From contig NZ_PVTE01000013.1 in assembly GCF_003002825.1 (NCBI RefSeq), forward strand, positions 124,001-188,000: a stretch of DNA of 64,000 bases, written 5' to 3'. Both the position numbers and the translations under genes were made by a program. This document shows positions 50,402 through 59,277 of this stretch, piece by piece. The notes under the pieces were generated by a model. The model ran no database searches and was not told the origin of the DNA. It saw only the letters and a program-made list of their open reading frames with translations. Each line of letters opens with the position of its first letter. The stretch's first letter is position 1. Source of the DNA: Spirosoma oryzae (GTDB lineage: Bacteria; Bacteroidota; Bacteroidia; Cytophagales; Spirosomataceae).

Positions 50402-51556
50402 TTAGGTATGCAGCAGGCCTTTATCTTCCGTTTCGAGCAACTGATTCAGGTGTCGTTCGAGTGCAGACACGTCGACCGTCATGTCTTCAATCAGGTCGTT
50501 GGGCCGGGCCGGATCGGGTTTGCCCTGCCGCGTAGCTGCGTACCGCAGCCCCGTCAAGGCCGACAGATACTGAAAGAAATTGGGGGTGTAGTTCGGTGAA
50601 AACAGTTCGACCAGCTGTGTGCCCGGCTGACTCCAGATCAGGTTGGAAAACGAAGCGCCGTGTGGGCCGATCAGAAACGAAGCCCGGTTGTAAATCGACA
50701 ACTGCTCACTCAGTGAACGGGCTTTGTCTTCGACGTACTCAAACTCGTACTGACCGAGCATCTGAACCAGTTTGTCCTCGTTGAGAACCCGTCGTCGCCC
50801 AGAGCGGCTGATGTACAGTCGATTGCGTACAGGTGATGGCTGGATCAGGGGTGCCAGTTGTTGGTGAATCGCCTGCACGTCGTGTGCGTTCGGGTAGAAC
50901 CAGTGACCGTTGTTGCCCAACAGGCAGCGTCTGAACCGAATGTCGTACTGACGGCTATCGATAATTTGCTCCGGCCGAAAGCCCATATGCGCCAGAAACT
51001 CACGCTCGTACTGGGTATGAAACAGCGGATAGGCAACAACCGCGTCGGCGGGAAAGCCATTGGGCAAGGCTTGCTGCATGCGGCTTAGCTTGGCGGCTAC
51101 CAGATAGATGAAATCGTAATAGCCACCGAATGCAATGCCGTCCTGGTATTGACCAAAGGGCGCAATGAGTGTATCGACCTCGACAGGTTGCCGCTTGCCG
51201 GGGCGTAAACTATCGCGCAGCAGATACTGGTTGCCGTAGTCGGTACAAAGCACGCGGCCATCAATGAGTAGGTTCCCGCAGCGGAGCTGACGCGCCGGTT
51301 GGTTGCCCCGCTCATACTGCCAGACATAGGCCGGCATGCTTTCGGCCAGTTCCTGGGCAAACAGGAGTCGGTCGGGGGTTGTCAGGTCAGCGACCGCAGG
51401 CAGTACGTGTTGCGTAGCCGGGCAGAAGGCTTTCTGGTAGGGATGGAGCAGGTCGACCGTCTGCGGCTTGTCGAGAAACGTAACGCCCATCAGTCGGGCG
51501 ACGGCAAGAAACGATGTCTTTGCCGTTCCGGTGAAGAGAGAAGAAATTCGGGACAT
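50402..51556 (-). CDS. GT61-family glycosyltransferase (DUF563)
   Basis: 384 residues. The C-terminal half shows RNRLYISRSGRRRVLNEDKL, a linker and FLIGPHGASFSNLIWSQPGT followed by QLVELFSPNY, the GT61 signature (GxHGAxxxN). It transfers a sugar, most likely to a surface glycan or lipid. No signal peptide or membrane helix is seen. It stands alone between the HMA gene and the GH3-like gene, so the acceptor cannot be guessed. Confidence 0.8.
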   Translation of the reverse strand: MSRISSLFTGTAKTSFLAVARLMGVTFLDKPQTVDLLHPYQKAFCPATQHVLPAVADLTTPDRLLFAQELAESMPAYVWQYERGNQPARQLRCGNLLIDGRVLCTDYGNQYLLRDSLRPGKRQPVEVDTLIAPFGQYQDGIAFGGYYDFIYLVAAKLSRMQQALPNGFPADAVVAYPLFHTQYEREFLAHMGFRPEQIIDSRQYDIRFRRCLLGNNGHWFYPNAHDVQAIHQQLAPLIQPSPVRNRLYISRSGRRRVLNEDKLVQMLGQYEFEYVEDKARSLSEQLSIYNRASFLIGPHGASFSNLIWSQPGTQLVELFSPNYTPNFFQYLSALTGLRYAATRQGKPDPARPNDLIEDMTVDVSALERHLNQLLETEDKGLLHT

Positions 51557-51729
51557 CGGGTAGGGGTTGGGGGGGACTCACAAGCCGTTTTAAGCAACGC
51601 CAGTAAATGCGGCTTACTGGCTGACAACCAGCTAGCGGGTTACGATGCGACACCTAACCGACTTTGCGTTAATCTTTCATTAATGTACTTACATAAGATT
51701 GACGCGTAACCTACCCGACAGTCACCTGT
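51557..51729. other. Short gap between GT61 and GH3-like genes
   Basis: No gene seen. It must contain the promoter of the GT61 gene on the minus strand. A TTAATCTTTCATTAATG segment around 51670 is the only AT-rich part. Confidence 0.35.
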
Positions 51730-53292
51730 TTATTGACTGGGCGGTCCCGTTTGTCCGCTAAGAAACGTCTGCCATTCCGTTGCCAGATTCTTTTTCAGGA
51801 CGCGCGGAAACTTATGCTGCCCACCAATTTTACCGCGCGATTCCATCCATTGATAGAAGGTGGCTGTTGGCAGTACCGTTACCGTAATATCCTTGAGTGC
51901 GTGACGCCGTTCAACGGCATAGTCGTCGTTCAGATCTTTCAGGTGCGCGTCGATCCGTTCCGCTACCGTGGCGGCATCAACTGCGTCGTCGGTACCGATG
52001 TACCAATGGTGCGCAAACAAAGTATCGTGGCTGACACCCAGCACGGTGAATTCCCGGATAGCGATGTCCAACTCGTCGGACACCAGTTCGATGGCTTTGT
52101 TCATGTTGTCGACGGACAGATGCTCCCCGCATAGACTCAAAAAGTGCCGTGTACGTCCCGTAATGACGATTTCAGCCCGTTGCTTGTCGATGAACCGGAT
52201 TGTGTCGCCGATCAGGTAACGCCAGGCACCGGAGCAGGTCGACAGCAGCAAGGCGTATTCACGGCCTTCCTCGATCTCGTCGATCATCAGCGTTTCGGGC
52301 TGTTCGGCCAGATCGCCGTCGGAGGTGAAGTTCTGCTCGTTGAACGGAATAAATTCAAAGAACAACCCGTTGTTGGTGACCAGATTCATCCCCTGCGCGT
52401 TGGGGTGCGTTTGGTAAGCGATGAAACCTTCCGACGCCAGGTAAGTCTCGATGTACGTGATTGGGTGGGCGAGTAATTTCTCGAATCCGGCCCGGTACGG
52501 TTCGAACGATACGCCACCGTGACAGAAGACCATCAGGTTCGGCCAGACGTCGTGAATCGTTTTGACGTTGTAGCGGGCAATGATTTTCTCCATCAGCAAC
52601 TGAATCCAGGCCGGAACGCCCACGACGTAGCCAATATCCCAGTTGCCCGCCTGCTCAGTAATCTCGTCGAGTTTGCGGGCCCAGTCGCGTTCCTGCGCGA
52701 TTTCCCGGCCAGGTTTGTAAAACCGCTGAAACCAGAACGGAATCTGACTGGCCGTGATGCCGCTCAGGTCGCCCTCGTAATGCCCTTCGCGGACGTTGAG
52801 GTTGGTGCTTCCACCCAGCATTAGGTAACCTTTTTCGTAAAGCGTCGACGGTAGATTCTGGTAGCGACCCAGGGTCAGGATTTGCCGGATGCTGGTGCGC
52901 TGAATCGCTTTCGACATCGCCTTCGTGACCGGGATATACTTCGACGCGGCTTCCGACGTCCCCGAACTCAGGGCGAAATATTTTACCCGTCCCGGCCAGG
53001 TTACGTCGCGTTCGCCATCGAGCGTTCGCTTCCACCAGTTGTCGAACATCCGGTTGTAATCGTGGATGGGTACGCGCGCTTTGAACTGCTGATAGAACGC
53101 GTGTCCGGTGCCGAATTCTGCCGCATGTGCCAGTTCCTCAAAGCCATAGGCCTGTCCGAACGCCGTATGCCGGGCTTTGCCGACCAGTTTGCGAAATACT
53201 TTACGCTGCTGCCGATACGCACTTGAGTGGCGACGGCGGGCGGCATTCGTCAGGCGAATACCGGTTTTAAGCAAGCTACCCAGAAGAGCCAT
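51730..53292 (-). CDS. GH3-family acyl-adenylating enzyme
   Basis: 520 residues from the ATG at 53292 (MALLGSLLKTGIRLTNAARR); the open frame upstream to 53343 overlaps a palindromic repeat. It carries the adenylation motif FALSSGTSEAASKYIPVT, FQFNG-like VFCHGGVSFEPY, YLASEGFIAYQ and the later ALLLSTCSGAWRYLIGDTIR, typical of GH3 auxin-responsive-promoter family enzymes. Plant GH3 proteins join acids to amino acids through acyl-AMP; the substrate of bacterial members is unknown. It is separated from surE only by a repeat, so the two could be co-transcribed. Confidence 0.88.
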   Translation of the reverse strand: MALLGSLLKTGIRLTNAARRRHSSAYRQQRKVFRKLVGKARHTAFGQAYGFEELAHAAEFGTGHAFYQQFKARVPIHDYNRMFDNWWKRTLDGERDVTWPGRVKYFALSSGTSEAASKYIPVTKAMSKAIQRTSIRQILTLGRYQNLPSTLYEKGYLMLGGSTNLNVREGHYEGDLSGITASQIPFWFQRFYKPGREIAQERDWARKLDEITEQAGNWDIGYVVGVPAWIQLLMEKIIARYNVKTIHDVWPNLMVFCHGGVSFEPYRAGFEKLLAHPITYIETYLASEGFIAYQTHPNAQGMNLVTNNGLFFEFIPFNEQNFTSDGDLAEQPETLMIDEIEEGREYALLLSTCSGAWRYLIGDTIRFIDKQRAEIVITGRTRHFLSLCGEHLSVDNMNKAIELVSDELDIAIREFTVLGVSHDTLFAHHWYIGTDDAVDAATVAERIDAHLKDLNDDYAVERRHALKDITVTVLPTATFYQWMESRGKIGGQHKFPRVLKKNLATEWQTFLSGQTGPPSQ

Positions 53293-53394
53293 GTACAGTT
53301 TACAGTTTGCGGTATACGGTTTTCGGGGGGCAGCTTGTAGCACAGAGAGCCTGCTATGGCGACTGTAAACTGTATACCGAAAACCGTGAACCAG
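53293..53394. repeat. Intergenic palindromic repeat, copy 3
   Basis: Arms with ACAGTTTACAGTTTGCGGTA and GACTGTAAACTGTATACCG, plus CGGTTTTCGG / CCGAAAACCG. It fills the whole gap between the surE and GH3-like genes. Same family as the repeats at 46.15 and 49.14 kb. Confidence 0.6.
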
Positions 53395-53396
53395 GA

Positions 53397-54173
53397 TTAC
53401 ATCTTCCAGTCTTTCAATTCGTCGAGTAGACCGTAGGCTGTCAGGTCATACTGACAGGGTACGATCGAGGTGTAGTTCTGCGCGATGGCGTATTCATCGG
53501 TGTCTTCGGCCTGCGTGTCGAAGTTGACGAATTCACCGGCCAGCCAGAAGTACCGGCGGCCGTGGGGGTCGCGTCGTTCGTCAAACACCTCCTGCCATTT
53601 GGCATTGGCCTGCCGGCAGATACGGATGCCCTGAATCGGCTCGGCCGCCCGCGCCGGGAAGTTGACGTTCAGCGCCGTGCCTTTGGGCATACCGCGTTCC
53701 AGCACCTGCCGGGCGATGGTCAGGATGTGGTCGTGCGTATGCGAGAAGTCGGCTTGTCGGGTGAAATCGTTGAGCGAGAAGCCGATGGCGGGGATACCTT
53801 CCAGCGCGGCTTCAATAGCCGCCGACATGGTGCCCGAATACAGCACACTGATCGAGGTGTTGCTACCGTGGTTGATACCGCTGACAACCAGATCCGGCGC
53901 TTTATCTTTCAGTACGTGGTGCTTGGCCAGCTTGACACAGTCGGCGGGGGTGCCGGAGCATTCGTAGGCAATGACATCGTCGAAGATCTCGGACGGGTAA
54001 AGTCGGAGCGGGCTGGAAATGGTGATGGCATGGCCCATACCCGACTGCGGGCTATTGGGGGCAACAACGACCACAGTGCCCAGCTGTTGCATCAGTTCGA
54101 CCAGGGTCCGGATACCGGATGCGGTGATGCCGTCGTCGTTGGTTACTAAAATCAGGGGTTTTCGGTCCGACAT
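53397..54173 (-). CDS. surE: 5'/3'-nucleotidase SurE
   Basis: 258 residues from the ATG at 54173 (MSDRKPLILVTNDDG), chosen because SurE proteins begin this way; the open frame up to 54251 is not used. Active-site parts are VTNDDGITASGIRTL (Asp-Asp), APNSPQSGMGHAITI (Ser) and VVSGINHGSNTSI (Asn). SurE removes phosphate from nucleoside monophosphates with a divalent metal and helps in stationary-phase survival. The ORF ends 105 bases upstream of the GH3-like gene. Confidence 0.93.
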   Translation of the reverse strand: MSDRKPLILVTNDDGITASGIRTLVELMQQLGTVVVVAPNSPQSGMGHAITISSPLRLYPSEIFDDVIAYECSGTPADCVKLAKHHVLKDKAPDLVVSGINHGSNTSISVLYSGTMSAAIEAALEGIPAIGFSLNDFTRQADFSHTHDHILTIARQVLERGMPKGTALNVNFPARAAEPIQGIRICRQANAKWQEVFDERRDPHGRRYFWLAGEFVNFDTQAEDTDEYAIAQNYTSIVPCQYDLTAYGLLDELKDWKM

Positions 54174-54385
54174 ACGTTCAGGTTGGTAGTGTACTATCGT
54201 ACCGCAAACGTACGCAAATACGACCGAACGTGTGGCCGAAACTTCCCACAATACCGCCGGTGAGTAGCCTGGACTGGCCCGCGCTACGGTGGCCGCCGGC
54301 GCGGCTCCAGGTTACACGGTCTACCGCGAACGATGACTAGACAGGTTGGGTTAACTGTGTAACCTGGACGTCCAGGTTACACAGT

Positions 54386-54604
54386 ATGCCAAAACACGCC
54401 ATCGACAGCTGTCCGCGCTGTGGTCAGCTCTTTACCTGCAAAGTCAACTCGGTGCTGCACTGCGACTGTCAGTACATCGGACTATCGAAAGCCGAAACGG
54501 AGTATATACGCGACATTGCCCTGTTCGAATACGACGGGCAATGCCTGTGTCTGGCGTGCCTGAATGAGTTGAAAGCTGACTGTCACTACGAACCTGTTCA
54601 GTAA
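54386..54604 (+). CDS. Cysteine-rich CWC family protein
   Basis: 72 residues with nine Cys: DSCPRCGQLFTCK, LHCDCQYIGLS and GQCLCLACLNELK, the pattern of the cysteine-rich CWC family. It should bind zinc or another metal. Role unknown. It starts 130 bases from an unnamed palindromic GC-rich stretch and is followed after 37 bases by the HEPN gene on the same strand. Confidence 0.8.
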   Translation: MPKHAIDSCPRCGQLFTCKVNSVLHCDCQYIGLSKAETEYIRDIALFEYDGQCLCLACLNELKADCHYEPVQ

Positions 54605-54641
54605 TTTGGGTATTTGCCTAAAACGGACTTACTTTATTGAT

Positions 54642-55112
54642 ATGACCGATCCTGATGAGATTAGAAAAATAGCCCGAGTTCGTATAGACGAAGCCCTATG
54701 TCTTTGTGAAGGTAATTTGCTCGATGGCTCATTTTATCTAGCAGGATACAGTGTTGAGCTCATGCTCAAGGCCAAAATTTGTGATCGGTTTGGAATCCCC
54801 AATCTGTTCAATGAGCAGGGCGGTGATTCAGCTGAACAGAGACAGCATCTGAAAATCGCTGATGTTCGTAAGGCTGTCAAGGTTCACAATCTTTTTCAAC
54901 TACTTGTATACAGTGGTTTGAAAGCACAGTTCGATCAAGCTAAAAGCACGAATCGACTGATAATGAAAACAAACTCGTTATTGTTTGGTAAATGGGATGA
55001 GAATTGCAGGTACCTACCTGTCGGTACGATGAAGTCCAAAACCGATATGCGTAGTCTGCTGAACGCGTTGAAAGATCCAGGTGGATTATTAGAATGGATA
55101 GAGACACACTAG
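54642..55112 (+). CDS. HEPN-domain protein
   Basis: 156 residues from the ATG at 54642 (MTDPDEIRKIARVRIDEALC). The helix pair GSFYLAGYSVELMLKAKICD and the motif VRKAVKVHNLFQLLVY with Rx5H (within the Rx4-6H range) are HEPN features. HEPN proteins are often RNases acting as toxins, or nucleotidyltransferase partners. Its 3' end overlaps the next gene by 19 bases, which suggests a tightly coupled pair. No MNT nucleotidyltransferase is seen, so the partner type is unusual. A non-catalytic role is possible. Confidence 0.75.
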   Translation: MTDPDEIRKIARVRIDEALCLCEGNLLDGSFYLAGYSVELMLKAKICDRFGIPNLFNEQGGDSAEQRQHLKIADVRKAVKVHNLFQLLVYSGLKAQFDQAKSTNRLIMKTNSLLFGKWDENCRYLPVGTMKSKTDMRSLLNALKDPGGLLEWIETH

Positions 55113-55420
55113 AAACTAAACTTCAGCCTTTTGTATTGGCCTGTGCTGAGAAAGGCTACCAATTAAGGGCTCATTGTCTGGATGAGGCATATCCTGGCGA
55201 CAGCAGCACATCGTACTTCCTACGGGTAACTGCCGATTGGATTGATACAATGGACTGTAGTGGAGCACTAGATGTATTGCTTGACATTCTCTGGGATACA
55301 ACCGATACAGAAACTCGGGCGATGATATTCGCTATTATTATCCATGACAAGAACGATCAGTTACATTGCTATAGTCCTCCGTTGCACAGTACGGTGGCGA
55401 AAGATGAGACTGTCGTCTAA
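55094..55420 (+). CDS. Unknown partner of the HEPN protein
   Basis: 108 residues starting MDRDTLETKLQPFVLACAEK and including LRAHCLDEAYPGDSSTSYFL and ALDVLLDILWDTTDTETRAM. It appears a small alpha/beta protein with acidic surface. It overlaps the HEPN gene by 19 bases and its stop codon lies inside a 56-base palindrome. By position it might neutralise or regulate the HEPN protein. I do not recognise the family. Confidence 0.6.
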   Translation: MDRDTLETKLQPFVLACAEKGYQLRAHCLDEAYPGDSSTSYFLRVTADWIDTMDCSGALDVLLDILWDTTDTETRAMIFAIIIHDKNDQLHCYSPPLHSTVAKDETVV

Positions 55421-55467
55421 AACCTGAAAGTCCCGAAATATTTCGGGACTTTCAGGTTTTAGACGAC
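55412..55467. terminator. 56-bp perfect palindrome between convergent genes
   Basis: Bases 55412-55439 and 55440-55467 are exact reverse complements without spacer. It includes the last codons and stop of the HEPN-partner gene and ends ten bases before the end of the trhO gene. It can serve as terminator for both. Confidence 0.75.
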
Positions 55468-55477
55468 CCGGCTTTAT

Positions 55478-56464
55478 TTACTCAATCGGGTGAAGCGGCT
55501 CGTTAACGAAGGGTACGCGTTGGCCCTGCCGGCTCTTGTAGCCTTGCAAGGGCGAATAGCTTTGTGTCTGTTTGCCGTAGTAGCCAGTCCCGTCGTAGGG
55601 CCGGCGGTGCGGATCGGCTTTGCAGGCGTCGGTGCAGGTACCTTCGTGCGCGTGGCCGCAGTCGTCGCAAAGGGTCACGTGGTTGTTGCAGGCCGGGCTG
55701 GCACAGTTGATAAGCCGGGCAGTGGGAACACCACAGCGGTAGCAGGTCGAAATGACCGTTGGATTCACCTGATTGACGGGAACTGCCAGTCGGTTATCGA
55801 ACACGTAGCATTCGCCGTCAAATCCTTCGCCCCCCACTTCCATACCGTACTTGATGATACCGCCGTGGAGCTGGTAGACATTTTCGAAGCCCTGCGCCAG
55901 CAGATAGGCCGACGCTTTTTCGCATTTGATACCACCGGTGCAATACGTGATGATCTTCTTGTCGCGCAGGTGATCGAGCTCGTGTACGTGGTCGGGGAGT
56001 TCGCGCAGGTTTTCCATGTCGAACGTGACGGCACCGCCGAATTTTCCTACCGCGTGTTCGTAGTTCGACCGCATGTCGACAAGCACCACGTCGGGGTCGT
56101 TTTTCATGCGTTGAAACTCAGCCGGTTCGAGGTGAATGCCCGTTTGCCGCCGGGGGTCGACGGGCAGGTCGGAATGCACGATTTCGGCTTTGGTACGTAC
56201 GTGTAATTTCTGAAAGGCGTGCGTGTCGCCTTCGTCGACTTTAAAGTCAATGCCGGCAAATCGCGGGTCGGCATGGAGAACGTCCATGTATTTTTCGCAG
56301 TCGGCAGCTAGCCCTGACACCGTGCCGTTGAGTCCTTCGGCGGCTACGATGACGCGCCCCAGCAGGTTCAGTTCCAGACAAAGCCGATGGTGTTCGTCGC
56401 GGTACTGATCAGGGTTTTCAATGGGCGTATAGATGTAGTAAAGAAGGACGCGGTACGGTTTCAT
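55478..56464 (-). CDS. trhO: tRNA uridine(34) hydroxylase TrhO (rhodanese-domain)
   Basis: 328 residues. The N-terminal acylphosphatase-like part (YRVLLYYIYTPIENPDQYRD, VAAEGLNGTVSG) is followed by a rhodanese domain with VVLVDMRSNYEHAVGKFGGA and the active Cys in KIITYCTGGIKCEKASAYL. A C-terminal zinc-like Cys cluster follows (STCYRCG, NCASPACNNH, CDDCG, GTCTDACKADP). TrhO adds oxygen to C5 of U34 in tRNAs using molecular oxygen. It starts 57 bases from the divergent kinase gene. Confidence 0.9.
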   Translation of the reverse strand: MKPYRVLLYYIYTPIENPDQYRDEHHRLCLELNLLGRVIVAAEGLNGTVSGLAADCEKYMDVLHADPRFAGIDFKVDEGDTHAFQKLHVRTKAEIVHSDLPVDPRRQTGIHLEPAEFQRMKNDPDVVLVDMRSNYEHAVGKFGGAVTFDMENLRELPDHVHELDHLRDKKIITYCTGGIKCEKASAYLLAQGFENVYQLHGGIIKYGMEVGGEGFDGECYVFDNRLAVPVNQVNPTVISTCYRCGVPTARLINCASPACNNHVTLCDDCGHAHEGTCTDACKADPHRRPYDGTGYYGKQTQSYSPLQGYKSRQGQRVPFVNEPLHPIE

Positions 56465-56520
56465 GGTACAAAAATAAACCCATTTGGCCAGAGTTGGTTC
56501 ACTACGTCGGAGGAGACATT

Positions 56521-57159
56521 ATGCACATTGCCATCACGGGAAATATCGGGGCGGGTAAGACGACACTGGCCGAACAACTGGCCCGGCATTACGACTGGGA
56601 CGTATTGTACGAAGCCGTTGCCGGTAACCCGTACCTGGCCGACTTCTACGCCGACATGCCCCGCTGGGCGTTCAACCTGCAGGTGTATTTTCTGAACAGC
56701 CGGTTTACGCAGATGCGTCGGATTCGGGCGCTGAAGCTGGAGCCCGGTGGTGGGCGCACCGTCATTCAGGACCGTACCATCTATGAAGACTCCGCGATCT
56801 TTGCCCGGAATCTATATCAGGCGGGGACCATGACCGAACGGGACTACCAGACGTACCGGGGCGTGTTCGAGAACATGATGAGTCTGGTGGAACCGCCCGA
56901 CCTGATGATCTATTTGCGGGCCCGGCTCCCTAAACTGCGCCAGCAGATTCAGAAACGGGGTCGTGATTTTGAACAGTCGATCAGTGACGATTACCTCGGG
57001 CGATTAAACAAGCTGTATGACGAATTCACCGATACATACACGGGCGGAACCCTGTTGACGATCGATGTCGATCAACTGGATTACGTGGGCAACCCGGCTG
57101 ACTTTGCCACCATTATCGGGCAGATCGACACATGGCTAACAGCGCGAACTACGCCATAA
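56521..57159 (+). CDS. Deoxynucleoside kinase
   Basis: 212 residues from the ATG at 56521; an in-frame ATG at 56494 would add nine residues with poor similarity. It has the P-loop MHIAITGNIGAGKTTLAEQL, the QVYFLNSRF helix, the lid-like IQDRTIYEDSAIFA and DLMIYLRARLPKLRQQIQKR. It phosphorylates deoxynucleosides for salvage, likely in the dGK/dAK group; specificity cannot be read. A strong hairpin follows. Confidence 0.88.
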   Translation: MHIAITGNIGAGKTTLAEQLARHYDWDVLYEAVAGNPYLADFYADMPRWAFNLQVYFLNSRFTQMRRIRALKLEPGGGRTVIQDRTIYEDSAIFARNLYQAGTMTERDYQTYRGVFENMMSLVEPPDLMIYLRARLPKLRQQIQKRGRDFEQSISDDYLGRLNKLYDEFTDTYTGGTLLTIDVDQLDYVGNPADFATIIGQIDTWLTARTTP

Positions 57160-57211
57160 ACGCAACATGGGCGATCGGTACGTTTTTCTACCGATCGCCC
57201 ATGTTGCGTTT
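57158..57211. terminator. Strong bidirectional terminator
   Basis: Perfect 23-base arms at 57158-57180 and 57189-57211 with an eight-base loop. It overlaps the stop codon of the kinase gene and ends 13 bases before the end of the receiver gene. Confidence 0.85.
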
Positions 57212-57223
57212 AAAAACATTGGA

Positions 57224-57676
57224 TTACGATAACGCCCACTGGCGCGAAAACCCGGCTGTCAGTTGCGTCAATTGCGTGTAGGTGTTTGGCTTGGTCACGA
57301 ACTGATTGGCTCCCAGTGCCAGCGACCGGGCACGATCGTCGGGGCTGGCGGAGGTCGTCATCATCACGACCGGAATGTTGGCGTAGGCCGATTGACTACG
57401 AAGTTGCTGCAACGTATCGAACCCGCTCAGGCCGGGCATATTGATGTCGAGAATAATCAGCCGGGGGGCGGTTTCACTTTCGTGCAGGCGAGTGAGCAGC
57501 GAGGCACCATCGGTCAGTGGTAACACGTCGACGGCGGGTGTCATTACGCCGAATGCCTGTTCGATGAAGGTCTGATCGTCGTCGTCATCGTCGACTACCC
57601 AAACCAGGGGTACCCGCCCCAAATGGGACTGGTCTGCCTGCGGCCGGTTAGGAGGGCTGCCGGTGGGTTGAGACAT
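57224..57676 (-). CDS. Single-domain response regulator
   Basis: 150 residues made of one receiver domain: acidic pocket VWVVDDDDDDQTFIEQAF, phospho-acceptor Asp in RLIILDINMPGLSGF, the Thr/Ser in VVMMTTSAS and Lys in NQFVTKPN. An N-terminal 20-residue polar extension precedes it. It has no output domain, so it should work by protein contact or phosphorelay. Its partner kinase is not beside it; the hybrid protein at 60.7-64 kb is not obviously linked. Confidence 0.9.
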   Translation of the reverse strand: MSQPTGSPPNRPQADQSHLGRVPLVWVVDDDDDDQTFIEQAFGVMTPAVDVLPLTDGASLLTRLHESETAPRLIILDINMPGLSGFDTLQQLRSQSAYANIPVVMMTTSASPDDRARSLALGANQFVTKPNTYTQLTQLTAGFSRQWALS

Positions 57677-57936
57677 GTTCGTGGGGATTTAGGTGTGTTA
57701 AGAGAAAGGTCCGTTGCTGTACGAACGGCAGGTAAAGGTGATGAGTAAACGGGATATATCCAACTGATTTTCTGAATTTTTGACCGTTTAATATATTGTC
57801 GATCAACTATTTAGACACCTATACGCTCGGCAGTTGGGTGAAGGGCCAGACTAAGTAGATATACGGACTGACTACGAGTCGGTTGGGCGGTGCAGGAGCG
57901 TACCGCCCAGCCGTAGCGCCTGACGGGGTAAACGTA
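57677..57936. other. Gap between receiver and VirD4-like genes
   Basis: No gene seen. Carries the promoter region of the receiver gene on the minus strand, with an AT-rich part near 57765-57815. Confidence 0.4.
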
Positions 57937-59277
57937 CTACGTCCGGCCCGGCCCGGCGGTGTCTGTGTCGATCGGGCCACTACGGCGGTAGAACGGATTG
58001 GGGTCGAAACGATGCTGGTACGCAGGGTCGGCCAGATAGTCGACTTTACGGGAGAAAACAGCGTCACCGTCCAAAAGCAGCAACTGCTGATCGGTACGAA
58101 GTTTCTGCACCTGTAGGGCCGACGTGCCCGTGACGAACTCGATTCGGCGGGCAATCTGTACGTTCTTGCAGCCGAAGAACTGGAGTACGCCACAGTTGTT
58201 CATCAGCGTCTGCCAGTCGTGCGGGTAGTTGGATTCGAGTTGCTGAAAATCCTGCCAGATCGTCCAGCATTTGAGACCGTAGCCCCGGCACAACGTGATG
58301 ATGTTGTAGAGGTACGCGAAATGACCCAACTGCCCCGCTTCATCGAGCATAAACAGCGTTTGCAGATCGGGGATAGTCACACGGCTGGTAATCGTTTTGA
58401 GCAACACGCCGATCCAGAGTTTGAGCAGGGCGCGGTGCGACACCAGCTTGTCGGGCGGAACGACAATGTAAATAGACAGCGGAGCGCCGTCCCGAAAATC
58501 GGTGAGTTTGAACGTCGAGCGACTGGTCACCCGGTTGACGTCCTCACTGAGAAACGGAGTCAGGTAGGAATTGGCCGTTGCCAGTGTGCTCGGCCGGGTA
58601 TTCTGATCGGGCATGGCCAGAAATGCGGCTATCTGGTGATAGGCGGCTTTAGGCAGTTGTTTGCCGTGAGTATCGAGAATAAGGGCCAGCCGGTAAATAG
58701 CGTCGCTGTCGAACAGGATATCCCGCACGGTAGCCAGGTTTCGTTCTTCAGGCGGACAGACTGACGCGACGTAGCCGATTACGCCAGCCAGCAGCATGGT
58801 CGCCGTGAGGTCCCAGAACGGCTCTTTCGTTCCCTTGAGACCCTGCGAGAAGAGTTCGGCCATCAACTGCGCTTCGGTTTCGATGTCGATACCGGGCAGA
58901 TCGAACACGTCCATCACGTTGAGCGCGTCGGATTCTTTGTCGTGAACGCCGAATGGATTCAGGCGGATGACATGCTGCCCCATCTCCCGCCGGGCGCGGG
59001 CCGTTACCTGGTAATTTTCGCCTTTGGGGTCGAGCACAACCACCGAGCCGGGGTAGGTAAGTAAGGTTGGCACAACGACTCCGCGTCCTTTGCCGGTTCC
59101 GGTCGGAGCAACGGTCATCAAATGCGCCGTGCCATCGTAATAGATCGGCTTGAGTGGCGCTGAATCGGCTGGCGGTTGACTGCTGCGGTGAAAGCCCTGA
59201 ATGGGTGTCGACTGCAGGGCGGAGGGGGAGCTATCGGTCTGATAACCGACAAGTAAGGGAGTAGCGTCGAGATACAT
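57937..59277 (-). CDS. VirD4/TraG-like coupling ATPase without secretion-system neighbours
   Basis: 446 residues. Walker A in TVAPTGTGKGRGVVVPTLLT (residues 58-64), then VVVLDPKGENYQVTARARRE, Walker B in TLFMLDEAGQLGHFAYLYNI and WQDFQQLESNYPHDWQTLMN. These are the marks of type IV secretion coupling proteins (VirD4/TraG) that drive DNA or effector transfer. The usual N-terminal membrane helices are missing. No relaxase or VirB genes lie nearby. It may be a truncated relic with an open frame or a soluble member with a different role. Confidence 0.85.
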   Translation of the reverse strand: MYLDATPLLVGYQTDSSPSALQSTPIQGFHRSSQPPADSAPLKPIYYDGTAHLMTVAPTGTGKGRGVVVPTLLTYPGSVVVLDPKGENYQVTARARREMGQHVIRLNPFGVHDKESDALNVMDVFDLPGIDIETEAQLMAELFSQGLKGTKEPFWDLTATMLLAGVIGYVASVCPPEERNLATVRDILFDSDAIYRLALILDTHGKQLPKAAYHQIAAFLAMPDQNTRPSTLATANSYLTPFLSEDVNRVTSRSTFKLTDFRDGAPLSIYIVVPPDKLVSHRALLKLWIGVLLKTITSRVTIPDLQTLFMLDEAGQLGHFAYLYNIITLCRGYGLKCWTIWQDFQQLESNYPHDWQTLMNNCGVLQFFGCKNVQIARRIEFVTGTSALQVQKLRTDQQLLLLDGDAVFSRKVDYLADPAYQHRFDPNPFYRRSGPIDTDTAGPGRT

